Shown: positions 14,737 to 29,058, counted from the first letter of the stretch. The stretch is DNA of 64,000 nt from Micropterix aruncella (GCA_944548615.1 OX155951.1:17236718-17300717), one strand, 5' to 3'. Numbers and translations: made by a program. The notes: generated by a model from the letters alone, not told the origin.

Positions 14737-16650
14737 CATTTATGCATTTGATTTCAGACTTCTTTGGGTGAACTATATCCTGTGACGAACATCGACTTAT
14801 TTTTAAACATACACAGAGAAGATATAACGATGTAATACACGGAAATACGCATCTTTCAACAAGAATTACGTATATAACGCGGACCGTGGTCCATACGTAT
14901 GAATTAATATGACGCGTAACGGTGTTGGCCTGACGGTAGTTACCGTATCGTAAAGTTAAAACATAATGTTATTTCGTGACGTCGCGACCAAAGGATGTCG
15001 CTTTTAACATGACAGCATGTAGTAGTGTACGTACGGTTATAGTCGGACACATGAATGATGTTAAAACTACAGTATACTGTTTTTTCCGTATTAACCGTAA
15101 GGAAAATGAAAACATATATCATTCAGTAATGGAGTATCAACAAAATTCCTTGTAATTCAACAAAATTACGACTGAAACATTGTTATTCTGTATAAAACCG
15201 TAATAACAAAATAGTAATGTAAGCCGCAATGTATTTTTTCCTCATAGTAGACAAGGTTAGTAGGCAATTAAAAAATATAATGAATAGGCACATAATATTA
15301 CGCATTGGTGAAGATTTAAAATGGAAACTTAAATTATATTCTCATTTTTTACTTCCTGGCAGGGAATAAACCCTGTGTTAGATTAATTACGATATTAGTA
15401 ACTGCTAATATCGTAAATATCTTGCATGGGTTGGTAAATAATTCCATCGATGCGAACGCAATTTTGGAGCGCATTGAATTTTATGTTCCTCCCCGCCCTG
15501 TTCGATCGCATCGACTATTTCATCTCCCTGTGGTGAAAACCAACGCATCTCAAAATGCATTTCTATACACAGAATGTCATAGATATAATACAGACTTTTT
15601 AAGTGTGGACATACTACACTCATCAAAAACCTCTTATAAGAACTCAATAAAAAAAATTCTAGAGTCTATCTAGATGATCACAAAACATTTATACATATAA
15701 TATTTCATTTAATTTAGTTCAAGGACATAATTTTATCTCAAGTATATTCATTATAATAACTATATATTATGATATAACCTAAAATTAAATATACAAATAT
15801 TTATATACATATATAATATATTTTTATCTATTTTGTCTCGCCCTTTCACCTCACTTCCCATCCTGATTCCCCCCATTCTCAAGCGGAAACAATATAAAAT
15901 TATACTTTTGTATACGTTCATTTTGTATACTTTATATTCGGAATCACATTAATGGATTTTTGTCACTTTTAAATAGGTTTATATTGCATTGTATGTAGTT
16001 CTGTTTGGTTCCAGAATAAAATAAAATAAAATAAAAATAATAAAATAATATACTATCGATTAACACTAGAATGGTGGGCGGTAATATTATAGTAATACTG
16101 CACTTGTTCCTTAAGTTATTGTGAATGATCCTCCATGAAAAATTATCTGCAGAGTAGAACGTCATAAAATACACCTCTGTATCTGAAGGAGGCTCTAGTT
16201 TCAGATCACTCTGTCGCTGCAATGTTTAGCAAGATTGTTTAAGGGGATGGCGGGGGGGGGGGGGAGTACAAAGACTACCTAATTTTAGCGACGGAATATG
16301 ATGCTAATCACTGTATATCAGAAGCTCAAAATTTAATTATATCCCAGTTTTAGAAAAATGCTTTTTCATTCTAATATTAATATGTGTATTCATTCTCGAC
16401 TATATTGCGTTAGCAAATTTATTACAAGCTTCGGTGCGATATAAATCGTAATTAACTTGGGCGTAACCTCTTTGTTTGGAGATACATTGCTCAACACTAC
16501 GTTAAATTCATATTAGTCAACATGCACATGTTGAGGTGAAATAAAAGGCCCTAAAAACACAATAATAAAACATATTTCAGAGCCATAATTGTTTCATACA
16601 GTTATAGTCACTGATGTAGACAGTATTATTTGTATGTACTTAGGTACACA
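14737..16650. other. No gene recognised
   Basis: AT-rich. A short (TAAAA)n-like run lies at about 16018-16035 and a G-run at about 16246-16264. The ORFs at 15422-15673 and on the other strand are short and unrecognised. Confidence 0.5.
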
Positions 16651-16658
16651 GCCTAGGT

Positions 16659-16680
16659 TAACCTTCTCTCGAGAAGGTTA
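16659..16680. repeat. Palindrome, 10-bp arms
   Basis: TAACCTTCTC, two bases, then GAGAAGGTTA. Confidence 0.85.
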
Positions 16681-16706
16681 GTTTTCTCACGAGATGGATG
16701 CTGCTT

Positions 16707-17056
16707 AGGGGCGTCCTTAAATTACGTGATTCGTTTAGCGGAGGAGGAGGTCGAGCTGAATCTCACCCAATCTCACGCGGGGAAGAGGGGGGTCACTGAA
16801 AATATTACGTTTTTTTTCACGCAAGAAACAGTTTAAAGTTGAGAGAAAACTGAGTTAACAAAATTAAGTTTTTAAATAAATTCAACGGAATCGAGCACAG
16901 ATAATCGTATTTAGACTAAAAATACGCATTTTGAAAAATCTCACTTGAGATTGGGGAGGGGGGTCAACCCAAATCTCACGATATCTCACCAGGGGGAAGA
17001 AGGGGGGGGGGGATTTTAAATAGCCAAAATCGCCTCACGTAATTAATGGATCTGTC
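16707..17056. mobile_element. Possible TIR element related to family R4
   Basis: Left end AGGGGCGTCCTTAAATTACG and right end TCACGTAATTAATGGATCTG form an imperfect inverted repeat, and resemble the R4 ends at 36.5 and 56.9 kb (GGGGC..TCCACATATTACGTAATCAC). The interior repeats the phrase AATCTCACG and has G-runs. Too diverged to set exact limits. Confidence 0.4.
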
Positions 17057-17900
17057 GTTATCGTTCTCTATTTTTGTTAAAATTTGTAGTAGGGCTATGA
17101 AATATGTTCCTAGTTCGGAGTTGAATAAAGTCGCTTGCATAGAAATAACCAACCAACCAGTAACCAACTTCGAGCACCTAGCCTCGCCTTCTGAATAGAC
17201 AGGAACTCAGCTACTTGGAGTTTCGTACAAATTATAATAATAAAAAAATCAGCTACTGTTGTTACTGTAGGAATTTGCGATGCAGCTTCAATGTTCAAGT
17301 AATTAGGTAGTTGTTTGCTGTGGTTGATTTGTTTGCGCCACGAAACTAATTAGCGTGTTGTCTCCGCTCCTGGTCCTCTGCGAGTACAGCTTTGGTCGGA
17401 GTTACGATTGGTAGAAAAACTGCTACTCTTGATATTTTGGTTGATCGATTACTATTGTGCTGGCTTTCAACGTCTATATTATATTGTATCATGGTCAAAG
17501 CCTGCGACGGAGCGAAGATACCGAACGCTGTCGCGCTGAACGGTGTCATAAGATATTATGATTTATAAATATACGTGCGTGACTGATAGAAATTCAGATG
17601 CATTCCTTCGTTAGAAATGAATAATAATAAAATAAAAATTACATTATGTAGTCATGTTTTAGGAATAGGTAGGCAGTGTCGCGCTCGCCAATGGTTACAA
17701 TGGGCTCCCGCACTGCCCCGCCCGGGCAGCTGCGGCGGGCCTCTTATTTGACTGAAAAAGATACGTCACCATTTCATATCTTTATCGCTTTAAATATTCA
17801 TGAGGGAAGGATCTGCCGCTTGCGCCACCATGCGGCCTAGATTTAAACCACGACACCTCTTTCACACTCATGCTTCGTTTACGATGATTTCAAAAAACTA
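17057..17900. other. No gene recognised
   Basis: No recognised element. A short GC-rich patch lies at about 17670-17745. Confidence 0.4.
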
Positions 17901-17912
17901 AAAATCTAGAGA

Positions 17913-17940
17913 GTCTCTACGTTGGGCGCCAATGTAATCT
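17913..17940 (-). other. Possible LTR end plus primer-binding site
   Basis: On the minus strand the sequence reads ...AGATTACA followed at once by TTGGCGCCCAACGTAGAGAC, the form of a 5' LTR end and a tRNA primer-binding site beginning TGGCGCC. I could not find the other LTR end or any coding sequence, so this may be chance or a small relic. Confidence 0.25.
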
Positions 17941-18599
17941 ATGTATTTTGAAATTATGTATGTTGATTCATCAGAAATTATTTAATATATCCCGCAAAGA
18001 ACCGTCTACTATAAAAAATACGAATTTCACACAGAATATTATAAAAGGCGCCACCGCCTTTTACTACTGAGCATGAAACGCGGACAGTAATTTTTTGATA
18101 AAAAAAAAAACGACTAAAAACATCCATCTCAGGTCATGTGTGACTGAATTGATGGGTTGACATTTTACAAAATGTAATTCTAACGGTTGGCTACAATGCG
18201 AAGTTACCAGCCGTGTGGTTTGGTAATGAAACTGGTATTTCTTCCAACAAACGCAAAATATATATTTTTTTAATCTACATCTTATACCTGATCTGTAACA
18301 CGAACAATCGCCAATATGTAGAGCCGGCATCAGAGGTATGTTTTCATATCAAGAAAAATAAAAAAGAATTTTCTTTTTAAATATTTTTATTTAATAAATC
18401 AGAATTTAAACAGTGTGACGATGCAAGATTATATATATTTCATAATAATAGGAAGTGGCGAGGCTTTTTACAGAAGTTTTGCTTGGTTTCAGTGGCGCGA
18501 ATTTACTGGTACTAGCGGTTGTGACAAATTACAACCTAAATTTAAGTTCCCATGACTTGTCGGCTATTACAGATGTGATGTCACAATAGTCAGCAATCA

Positions 18600-18905
18600 G
18601 CTTATACCACACCGATTAACCTTTAAAATAAAACTAAAAAAATAACAAATCTAATGAAATATCTGTGACCAAACAAACTCGTTCACTAAATAAAAAAATT
18701 GTCACTAAATAAAATTTATCACCTATCTTCGAAATAACACAAAAAAATAACAAATTTAATGATATTTCATGCTATTACCTATTTCTGCCATTAAACAAGC
18801 CGATTGCTCGTTCAGTAAATAAATATGTCAATAAATAAAATGTTCCACACCGATTAATCTTTGAAATAACCCAAAAAATTACTAATTTTATGAAATATAT
18901 CTTAA
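18600..18905. repeat. Degenerate tandem repeat, about 120-bp period, 2.5 units
   Basis: Units share CACCGATTAAYCTTTRAAAT, AAAAAATAACAAATYTAATG, and CGTTCASTAAATAA...CAATAAATAAAAT phrases. The third unit is cut at about 18902. Confidence 0.75.
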
Positions 18906-19403
18906 TAAACATTTTATTTATATACCGCTTTGACCTTTCAATGACTTAAGGAGGCGAGCAAAATTAAAGAAAACTTCTGTAAATTTTCAAACTTTATTCT
19001 TATCATTATTCTCGAAGAAAATATCCACCTGATAGAATGCCAAGAGCGCCTTGGGAGAGTACTTATTATACTCGTAATAGCATCTAGGATGATTAGAGTT
19101 CGAAAGAAAAATGAGGAAAATTAATTAAGTCTGGTATGAGAAACCTAATAGCTTCATTGTGCAGGCGGACTTTATCGCTGACGTGCACGAACATAGCAAA
19201 TAAAACTTTTATGGAAAGTTGCTGTATGCACGGAATTTCAGCCGGCAACGGAAGACAAAAATAATGTTATAAACTGGCTATTTAACCCTCAATAGTTTTT
19301 TCATTCGTTTAAACCTTAAATGAAAAAAAAAATATATATTTTGTAGATCTGTAGATTATTTCTTTCAATGTTTCCGGTGATGCAGAATGTCTTTATTATT
19401 TAT
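18906..19403. other. No gene recognised
   Basis: AT-rich sequence without recognised coding or repeats. Confidence 0.4.
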
Positions 19404-19600
19404 CGGCCATACAGTTTACTTATTTATTTTATTTATTTATTTATAATTAATGCAAATATAAAATGAGAGTAAACAATTTCAGCGCAGCAATTATGCGCAA
19501 AAATATTTACAAAATTGAATCAAAAGCAGAAATTGAATATATCGCATAGTCTAGGGGTAACTCTACCTAACTAGGCCGGGACTTATTTTAAGATAAATAT
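19404..19600 (-). mobile_element. Probable non-LTR retroelement 3' end
   Basis: A (TTTA)n run followed on the plus strand by sequence with CTAACTAGGCC. The same order, (TTTA)n then CCTAACTAGGCC, is seen at 61317-61470, and CCTAACTAGGCC also lies in the 3' region of the RT element at 25230. This suggests shared 3' untranslated sequence, minus orientation. Confidence 0.5.
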
Positions 19601-19654
19601 TTCAGTTTGAATGTGCTTGCAACAATACCGTTTTTATAAAAATGGCATATATAC

Positions 19655-19697
19655 CATTTACACACAAAATTGCATATTGCAATTTTGTGTGTAAATG
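19655..19697. repeat. Perfect 20-bp inverted repeat, 3-nt loop
   Basis: CATTTACACACAAAATTGCA, loop TAT, then the exact complement. No element context is evident. Confidence 0.92.
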
Positions 19698-20007
19698 ATT
19701 GCAAAACCTGCTAAACATAATTGCACAACCATATTAAAATGGCTAAATAATTACAGTTAAAAGTGGAAAATTAAAATGTCAGCAAATAAATTCAATTCAG
19801 AAAAAACAACCTTTAAACCTCACAGCAAACCATACACAGCAAGCCTCGATTATTAATTATCTATTTCTATGATTTCATCAAAGAGCATCATATCATGAAA
19901 CCTCCAATGATATTGACATTCAAAGACTCCACCGGAGAATCTGTAATGTTACATTATTTACTATATTAAAGTTTTGAGTCATATTATGATAACGTAGATT
20001 TGAATTT

Positions 20008-20437
20008 TCATTCGACGAAAAATAAAATTTTAGGAGGAAGTCTTCTTTGGGGACGTCATCCAGAACAGACACAAAAGCATTTCAGGCATCCTCAGGGCTG
20101 TCAAAGCGGGATCCAGAGAGTGCAAGTTTGATTGTTGGGAAGAGGAACAAGACACACGGAGCCAAACCAGGGCTGTGAGGCGGATATTCAAAAAATCATC
20201 GGTGAAAATGGCTTTTTGAGACAATGTAATGTCATTGTGCCAAAGGAGCCCTCTCAATCGAAACCGTGTACGTTTTAGCTTCAACTTGTTGAAGACAAAT
20301 GGAAAGCATACTTTACTGTGCCACTTGGCATTTATTGTTTTACGATCTTTAACGAAACTGTCGCCACGTGACCACTTGCAGATAAATGTCGCCACCATTT
20401 TCTTGCCAATGCTACGTCTACATTTGACTGCGTCCAC
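20008..20437 (-). pseudogene. Decayed mariner transposase, C-terminal part
   Basis: On the minus strand two frames together resemble the C-terminal half of a mariner transposase, the enzyme of cut-and-paste transposition at TA sites. One frame keeps the region around a degenerate DNAPAH-like block (LLWHNDITLSQ, then TDDFLN). After a frameshift the other reads PPHSPGLAPCVLFLFP and then KLALSGSRFDSPEDA. The Asp positions in the SPDLAPCDFFLF-type motif are replaced (Gly and Val), so it is catalytically dead. The open frame 20030-20437 mixes real and out-of-frame sequence and should not be read as a protein. It belongs to a different lineage from the copy at 5 kb. Confidence 0.7.
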
Positions 20438-20499
20438 ACATGCGAAAAATAGACTTCTACAGTCAATTTCACTTACGCGCCGTCTTAAAAATCATTGAA

Positions 20500-21060
20500 A
20501 ATCATTACAAGCAAATGTTCGCATTCTATCGTCATGGCTAACAAAGGCAGACTGAAACAATAAACCTAAATAAATTGCGTTACTCATTCTTTTGTCGACA
20601 AATATGTATTATATATGAAATTTAAATTCAAAAATAGGTATATTCCATTGCGTAAAAGAAAAGTTGAGGTAGGTTTACAGTAGCACCCGTGTCTCATTTC
20701 CTTCTTAGTGACCTTTATTCTTAATGTATTTCATGAGTAGGATTTCACGCAACATTACAACGCCACGACAGAATTGTTGATCATTGCTGCGTCTTCTTCT
20801 TTTTAACCATCTTTTACGTACGTACAACTGCGGCGTTTCTTCCAGTTAGCTATTTTATATGCTATTATTCAAACGTTATGGCGAAAGTAGGAATTTGTAA
20901 ATTATTATAGCAATTTTAGCTCGTTTTGATCTACGTATTTCTCATAAGATATATAATATTTTTAAATAAAATTTTAGTGACATAAAACTTGTTTTTTTTT
21001 TGGAGTTTTTAAGGCACAATATTATTAACTCAGTACATTATTGCATTAGCACTATTAGAG
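20500..21060. other. No gene recognised
   Basis: AT-rich sequence; nothing convincing. Confidence 0.4.
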
Positions 21061-21064
21061 GCCT

Positions 21065-21345
21065 ACACGGCCCGGTGGCATGGTGGTTAGGTCGCACGAT
21101 ATTACATTTTAAGGTCCCGGGTTCGATTACCGGCTGGGTCACCATTTTCCAACGGGATATAATTAACGGAATTGCATTTCAATCCTGTCGATAGAACGCA
21201 ATAACAAGGCACACACTGTTACACGCCGACATAGATATAAACACTTCATAGTATGGTTGGTTGTAAGAGACAGTCGTATGATAATAAATCCCCCCATTCT
21301 GAAATTTCACAAAAAGGAGGAGAAACAAACAAACAAACAATTAGA
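21065..21345 (+). mobile_element. tRNA-derived SINE, copy 1
   Basis: The head resembles a tRNA with an internal RNA polymerase III promoter: A-box-like TGGCATGGTGGTTAGG and B-box-like GGTTCGATTAC, ending GGGTCACCA. The body follows with the phrases CGATAGAACGCAATAACAAGGCACACAC and TTGTAAGAGACAGTCGTATG (quoted in part), and the tail is a (CAAA)n-like run. Related copies are at 44036-44228 and 44750-45424 (minus) and at 59138-59590 (plus). Acceptor-stem pairing is poor, so it is not a functional tRNA gene. Confidence 0.85.
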
Positions 21346-22300
21346 GTTATTATTGTAAACAGTAGCAAAATAGAGAGCACTGCAACGGAGTATTTCTTCA
21401 AATCATATGGCAATCAATTATTCAAGTAAACAATTGCTTGTGCATACAAATTACTTGCTTGCTTGTGCATATCAAATTACATATTTTAAAAATAAGTTAA
21501 GTATTCAAAAGTAAAAGGGAAATGGTCATCAATTAGAGCGTTTTGCAGAATGATTACAAAATTAATGTTAGTTAATGATACTTTATAACGCATTTTTCAT
21601 CAAATCTGATAATATTAAAAATAACTTATAATATTAAATAGGTAGGTACAAATAGGTACAAATTAACCATCAATCTAAAAACTAAATCATTGATTTGTGA
21701 GGGCGTCTTTCAATCTAAGTCTGTCTGCGAATAATATATAAAAAGTATTCATAATCATAATCATTTTTTTATTCAAAAAAGACTATCTACAACAATCAAA
21801 TAGGTAGATACATAATCTGGTGAAATCGTCAAAAAAATACATAATAGGAACATAACCACCTACGTAACCATATAGCAGCGTAATGATATGACACGTTACA
21901 TTACAAAATAATGTGTCTCCTAATAACAAATAACTTTTATGTTTTCATTACTACACGGAAATTTCAAATAGTTAACATATACAGTATTACAAATCATCCA
22001 GTAATGTTATTAAAAATCTTTCACTATTATAATACTGATTTCATTTTGCGTTTTCGAGACATTATATTTGAGATTACGACGCTAAATAACGCCCGAATAG
22101 AAATGTCAAATGAGACATAATACTCGTACATTCAATGTCGTAAACAAAGATTAGGTATGGTAGAAATAGTCTTAAAAACGAAAACTTGAATAGATTATTG
22201 GAAAGATAGATTAACGTCATAAATGTAGTAGAAACAAATAGTGTCAAAAAATTAATGTAACTATCAGTGTAATATTTGTAGTTATGATTTGTAGTTAAGA
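21346..22300. other. No gene recognised
   Basis: AT-rich; the short ORFs at 21911-22120 and 22074-22340 have no recognisable product. Confidence 0.4.
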
Positions 22301-22304
22301 ATGT

Positions 22305-22566
22305 AATCTTACCCGGAACGGCTTCACTGTTCACCTTCAAGCTGTGGAACTTGGCGCTAAAGGCCTGACAGCCAAATATTTGTTTTACCTATTTAAAGAT
22401 CTTGGTCAATCCAGGAAAATAATCAACTCCTTCCTAGAAAATATATTTAAAACTACGATTTAAGCATCTCAAATTCTTTGGCTTCGAAAGGGGAGTGAAT
22501 GGATGGTAAGGTGGCCGCTCACATGTGGCAAGACAGCTGCCCTAAACATACCACACCCGGTCGTTA
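22305..22566 (+). pseudogene. R2/R4-like retroelement, C-terminal fragment, copy 1 (left part)
   Basis: Corresponds, at lower quality, to the minus-strand relic at 45610-46436. It reads TRNGFTVHLQAVELGAKGL, then LFKDLGQSRKIINSFLEN, then ASQILWLRKGSE, with a stop (TAA) inside. In the other copy this follows a restriction-like endonuclease motif, so it is inferred to be the C-terminal end of a non-LTR element with that type of nuclease. The sequence breaks off at CGGTCGTTAGT, where another retroelement is inserted, and resumes at 23158. Confidence 0.75.
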
Positions 22567-23157
22567 GTTAAAAAGTTAGTAAAAAACATAGGAAAGATGA
22601 AGACCCAAAAAGAAATTCACTCGCATTTCACCAGATGTAGGCACAACTTAGCATTACCCCGTCCATCTCTGGAATTATTCGAAAGGAATCCAAATTACGT
22701 TGGAATGGCATGTTACAATAAACTGCCTGAGAATATTAAAATTATATGTAGAAACGGGAAAATAGCCCAATTTAAATCGAAATTAAAAGGCTACCTTATT
22801 GCGAGAGAATTATATAATATAAACGAATTATAATTAGAGGACTGACAATTTCCATCTCGATTTTATTTATTTAACTTGACATTTGTAACATTTTACTGAT
22901 TATTCTATTATTACTATTATTTCTAATTGTCTCCCATAATCAATTATATTTCTTATTTATAGGACTATTTAATTTTATTATTATAATTTCATCACTAACT
23001 GTAGTTATAAATATCTAATATAACTGAATTGTGTGATGAGTCTCTAATGAAATATTTAGTATACATTTTAAAGTTATTTTAACATTAAGCGGCTATATAA
23101 AGTGTCTAAACAACTATGTATAAGTTTTTGAAGACAATAAATGCGATTTGATTTGAT
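22567..23157 (+). pseudogene. Non-LTR retroelement 3' fragment inserted in the R2/R4-like relic
   Basis: The frame 22597-22833 (78 codons) reads HFTRCRHNLALPRPSLELFE followed by VGMACYNKLPENIK and FKSKLKGYLI. This is the C-terminal pattern of Jockey/CR1/RTE-type reverse transcriptases (N-rich block, then YNKLP). After the stop come about 320 bases of AT-rich untranslated sequence, an AATAAA at about 23136 and a short ATTTG-repeat tail at 23143-23155. It is severely 5' truncated, as is usual for target-primed reverse transcription. Confidence 0.8.
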
Positions 23158-23245
23158 GGAGTCCACCACTAACCCCCCATAAGTGTAATAATAGTATTAT
23201 GATGCGCACGACTCCCCGACTCCGGTCGGTTAATTCCATGGCAGC
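23158..23245 (+). mobile_element. R2/R4-like retroelement, copy 1 (right part, 3' untranslated)
   Basis: GTCCACCACTAACCCCCCAT, then AGTGTAATAATAGTAT and AATTCCATGGCAGCTCCG match, on the opposite strand, the region just beyond the coding part of the relic at 45620-45700. This shows that the two parts were once contiguous. Confidence 0.75.
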
Positions 23246-23379
23246 TCCGTTTTTTATTTATTTGTAAGTATACCGGCGTATTTTATTTATTTGTAAGTAT
23301 ACCTTTTATTTTGATTATGCTATGTTCTGTTTAAGGTGGTAAAGGTTAGGGTTGAATATATTTTAGAGTCTCTCGACAG

Positions 23380-23640
23380 AGTGAAAACGACTTATTGAAT
23401 TTCTCAGAGCGCGTCGAACTGACTGGGTCAGCCCCTTTTCAGTGTTTTTTTCAGGAGCGGCTGAGAGCCGCGCGCAGATTCACGAATTACGCTCCGGTGC
23501 GGCGGGCTGCTCTTCTGGCTGCTTTATTTTTGCAGCGGCGGACAAATCAGGCAGCCAGTCGCCGGAAAGCGTACATTTGCCACGTTCGCGTCGCGTCGCT
23601 TGAATTTACTAACCCGGTTAAGCTACTCTAAGCCGCAGCC
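23380..23640. other. GC-rich unassigned block
   Basis: An isolated GC-rich patch with an open frame at 23395-23631, no recognisable product and no second copy in the window. Confidence 0.3.
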
Positions 23641-23720
23641 ATTCCTACAGCGCGATACGGTTTTTATATGTCACTGTGTTTCATGCGGCATTTCGCCCGA
23701 ATAACAAAGTAGATTACATC

Positions 23721-24040
23721 GTTACCGCTGCAGCATGCTTGCGTTCGTTGTTGTACAATGTTTTTATCACCGGGGTCTTCAATTCACAGAGGTCTTTCAT
23801 ACTCAAAAGAACTTAATAGGGAGCCAGCGACAAAAAAGTGCAAGAGTTTTGGAAAACCTGATACTTTCAGATCAGACAGTATTTTGGCCATAGAATGCCG
23901 GGGAACAGCCAGCAGGCCAAATTCCGGGACACCTGTCGTTACCGTTGCAGCATGCTTGCGTTCGTTGTTGTACAATGTTTTTATCACCGTGGTTTTCAAT
24001 TCACAAAGGTCTTTTAACCGCTCAAAAGCCAGCCTTCGTG
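23721..24040 (+). repeat. Direct repeat, two units about 217 bases apart
   Basis: GTTACCGCTGCAGCATGCTT at 23721 recurs as GTTACCGTTGCAGCATGCTT at 23938, each followed by TGTTGTACAATGTTTTTATC and CAATTCACARAGGTCTTT. About 95 bases are shared. Confidence 0.85.
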
Positions 24041-24425
24041 CGACAATATCGTTTTATCATGAATTGCCTCTTGTCACCTAGTAATTAATCTTGTTAGTCG
24101 TGTATATTATATTTTTTATTTTTTATAGGTACATAAAATAGATTGCGTATTTTTTTTAACACATTAAAAAAATACATATGATGAAAATCGCGAAAGGGCA
24201 TTACTTGTCAGGATTACATCACCCCACTAGGTATACGCCTGTGTTGGGGTGATGGATACAAAGTTCTGTGGTATTTGCTGAGCCTGTACGCCTTGCTTGC
24301 TGTCCTTCTTCCGTCTCATAAAAAACAACACGTAATATAATTTAGCATAATATAATATAAATAATATAACATAACATAACATATTACAATATAGTATAAT
24401 ATGTTATAACATATAAAATAATGTG

Positions 24426-24967
<542 letters not shown>

Positions 24968-24985
24968 TTTACACCCTTAAAATAT

Positions 24986-27546
<2,561 letters not shown>

Positions 27547-27581
<35 letters not shown>
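27547..27581. repeat. (AT)n microsatellite, short
   Basis: AT run at the 5' truncation point of the RT element, opposite the tract at 24991-25180. Confidence 0.95.
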
Positions 27582-27583
<2 letters not shown>

Positions 27584-27644
27584 ATATTTTAAGTGTGTAA
27601 TTTTTTTTAAATTATTTTCAATAATATATAAAATTAGATTCATG

Positions 27645-27709
27645 AAAAGTTACTTATCTGGGGTCCTGGTGGACCAGAAACATTTAAACGATAGTTAATG
27701 TCCTCTTTA
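27645..27709 (+). ncRNA. Hammerhead-ribozyme-like motif in U3, degenerate
   Basis: In order: AAAG (27646-27649), CTG (27658-27660), GTCC/GGAC stem with TGGT loop (27663-27674), GAAA (27677-27680), CATT/AATG stem (27681-27684 with 27697-27700), TC (27701-27702) and CTTT (27705-27708), which can pair with the first AAAG. This follows the order stem I, core, stem II, GAAA, stem III, cleavage site, stem I of a hammerhead, known from Penelope-like elements. The core here is CTGGG instead of CTGANGA, and CA is inserted before GAAA. It lies in sense with the RT fragment. Likely inactive, or only a resemblance. Confidence 0.35.
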
Positions 27710-28104
27710 AATACTTAGGGCAGCGGCACCTGTTTCCGCAATTGATAACCTATGATGTTCTTAGTTATTGCAGCCGAATTACTGTATGCCCTTGGATGTA
27801 ATACGTATAGGAGGATGGTTTCTGTAACAGTAATGGATGTTAGTAACTTATTTTAGAAGAAATTATATGATTGAGAATATTTCGACACTAGTCGTATTCA
27901 TCTCTATGACATTTCTGATAGAACAATTTTTTCAAAATTTAAATTTAAAAAAAACTGAACATAGAGAAATGGGTTAATAATATTTTGCAATATCGTTATA
28001 AATGCACTATAACCGACCTTGAAAAACATTATTAATAATGATTTTTAAATGAAAAATATTAATAAGCTTTTAATGAATATGTCTGAACAAATATAATTAC
28101 TGTA

Positions 28105-28719
28105 TTAATTTTGCCTATTCAGACCGGGACCCTTGCAAGCGCCTAAAATATTTATAAAAGCCAACTCCCAAGATTTAACGTCTCTTTCTTTAGCGTTATC
28201 GCCAAGGCACTTAATAATTTTTACTTTAAAACAATTATCAAAAGTTAAATTGTGTGCCTTAGCATGCAATGCTATTGGAAGTTGACTTTCATTGCCTACG
28301 CTGGCCCTGTGATTATTTAACCTAATGCTAAGAGGTGTAGTTGTTTCCCCAATATAAAATGCATTGCAGGTCTGGCAAAGTAATTGATATACAATATTTT
28401 TTGAAATGCAACTACTATTAAAAGGAACTCTGTAACTGTTGGGAGTGTTAGGACTAGTAAAATAAATGCTTCGATCTAATAAAGGACATGTTTTACAACG
28501 TGATCGACCGCAAGGCTGTAGGCCCAAATTTTTGTTAGTACTAAGATAATTTCGATTATTTTTATTAAGTATTGATTTTAAATTAGGAGGTTTTCGAAAT
28601 GATAAAATTGGTGGTATATCTAATAAACCTTTGGTTGATGGGTCGTTAGCTATAATAGGGAATAAATCTGCTAAAATTGGTCGCAGTTTCTCAGTGCCAG
28701 GAAAATAAGTAGTACTTAG
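28105..28719 (-). pseudogene. Penelope-like GIY-YIG endonuclease, left-arm copy
   Basis: Continuous minus-strand frame covering the RT-endonuclease linker and the nuclease that nicks target DNA. The ATG frame (28527-28105) is 140 codons, but the same frame is open upstream to about 28719, with FPGTEKLRPILADLFP and ILSFRKPPNLKSIL, typical linker sequence. A Cys cluster, CGRSRCKTC, follows. The nuclease then shows NIVYQLLC, FYIGETT (the YIG part), SIRLNNHR with the catalytic Arg region, HAKAHNL, ERDVKSWE with the Glu, and GPGLNRQ at the end. The domain looks complete, but it is separated from any RT palm. Identical to the right-arm copy. Confidence 0.88.
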
Positions 28720-28796
28720 AAAGATTTTATTATTATTAATTTTTATATTAATTATTAATCTTTATAAGTAGTACTTAGAAAGATTAGTCATCCTTA

Positions 28797-29058
28797 ATAA
28801 AACAGACTATGTAGCTGAAGGTTTGAGGCAACTCAGAGACGAAACTTCCTATAAAAAATTATATAGTGATCCGAATCAAAATTTTGCTAATACAATAATA
28901 AAAAAATATATTGAACAACAAAAAACCATTGAAAAATTATCAGATGAAGATGTTAACACTTTAATTCCTAACCCTATCAGAACACCAAATTTTTACTTAT
29001 TGCCAAAAATTCATAAACCTAATAATCCAGGAAGACCGATAGTAGCTAGTTTTAACTC
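28797..29058 (+). pseudogene. Penelope-like RT, N-terminal fragment (left arm into loop)
   Basis: The frame reads ILNKTDYVAEGLRQLRDE, then YSDPNQNFANTIIKKYIE, then LSDEDVNTLIPN, then YLLPKIHKPNNPGRPIVASF. The PKIHKPNNPGRPIV block is the hallmark of the Penelope/telomerase-like RT finger region. The last 89 bases are the dimer loop and are single-copy. After 29058 the frame enters the inverted arm and loses meaning. It faces away from the left-arm endonuclease, so an inversion or strand switch must have occurred. No YADD catalytic box is present. Confidence 0.85.

Noticed and set aside
16246..16264. G-run as part of family R2
   Set aside because: The flanks do not match the R2 blocks, unlike the G-runs at 33143 and 46460.
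20030..20437. 135-codon minus ORF as a gene
   Set aside because: It mixes two frames of a decayed mariner transposase.
21065..21140. Genuine tRNA gene
   Set aside because: A and B boxes are present, but the acceptor stem does not pair well, and the same head is attached to a shared body in four copies, so it is a SINE.
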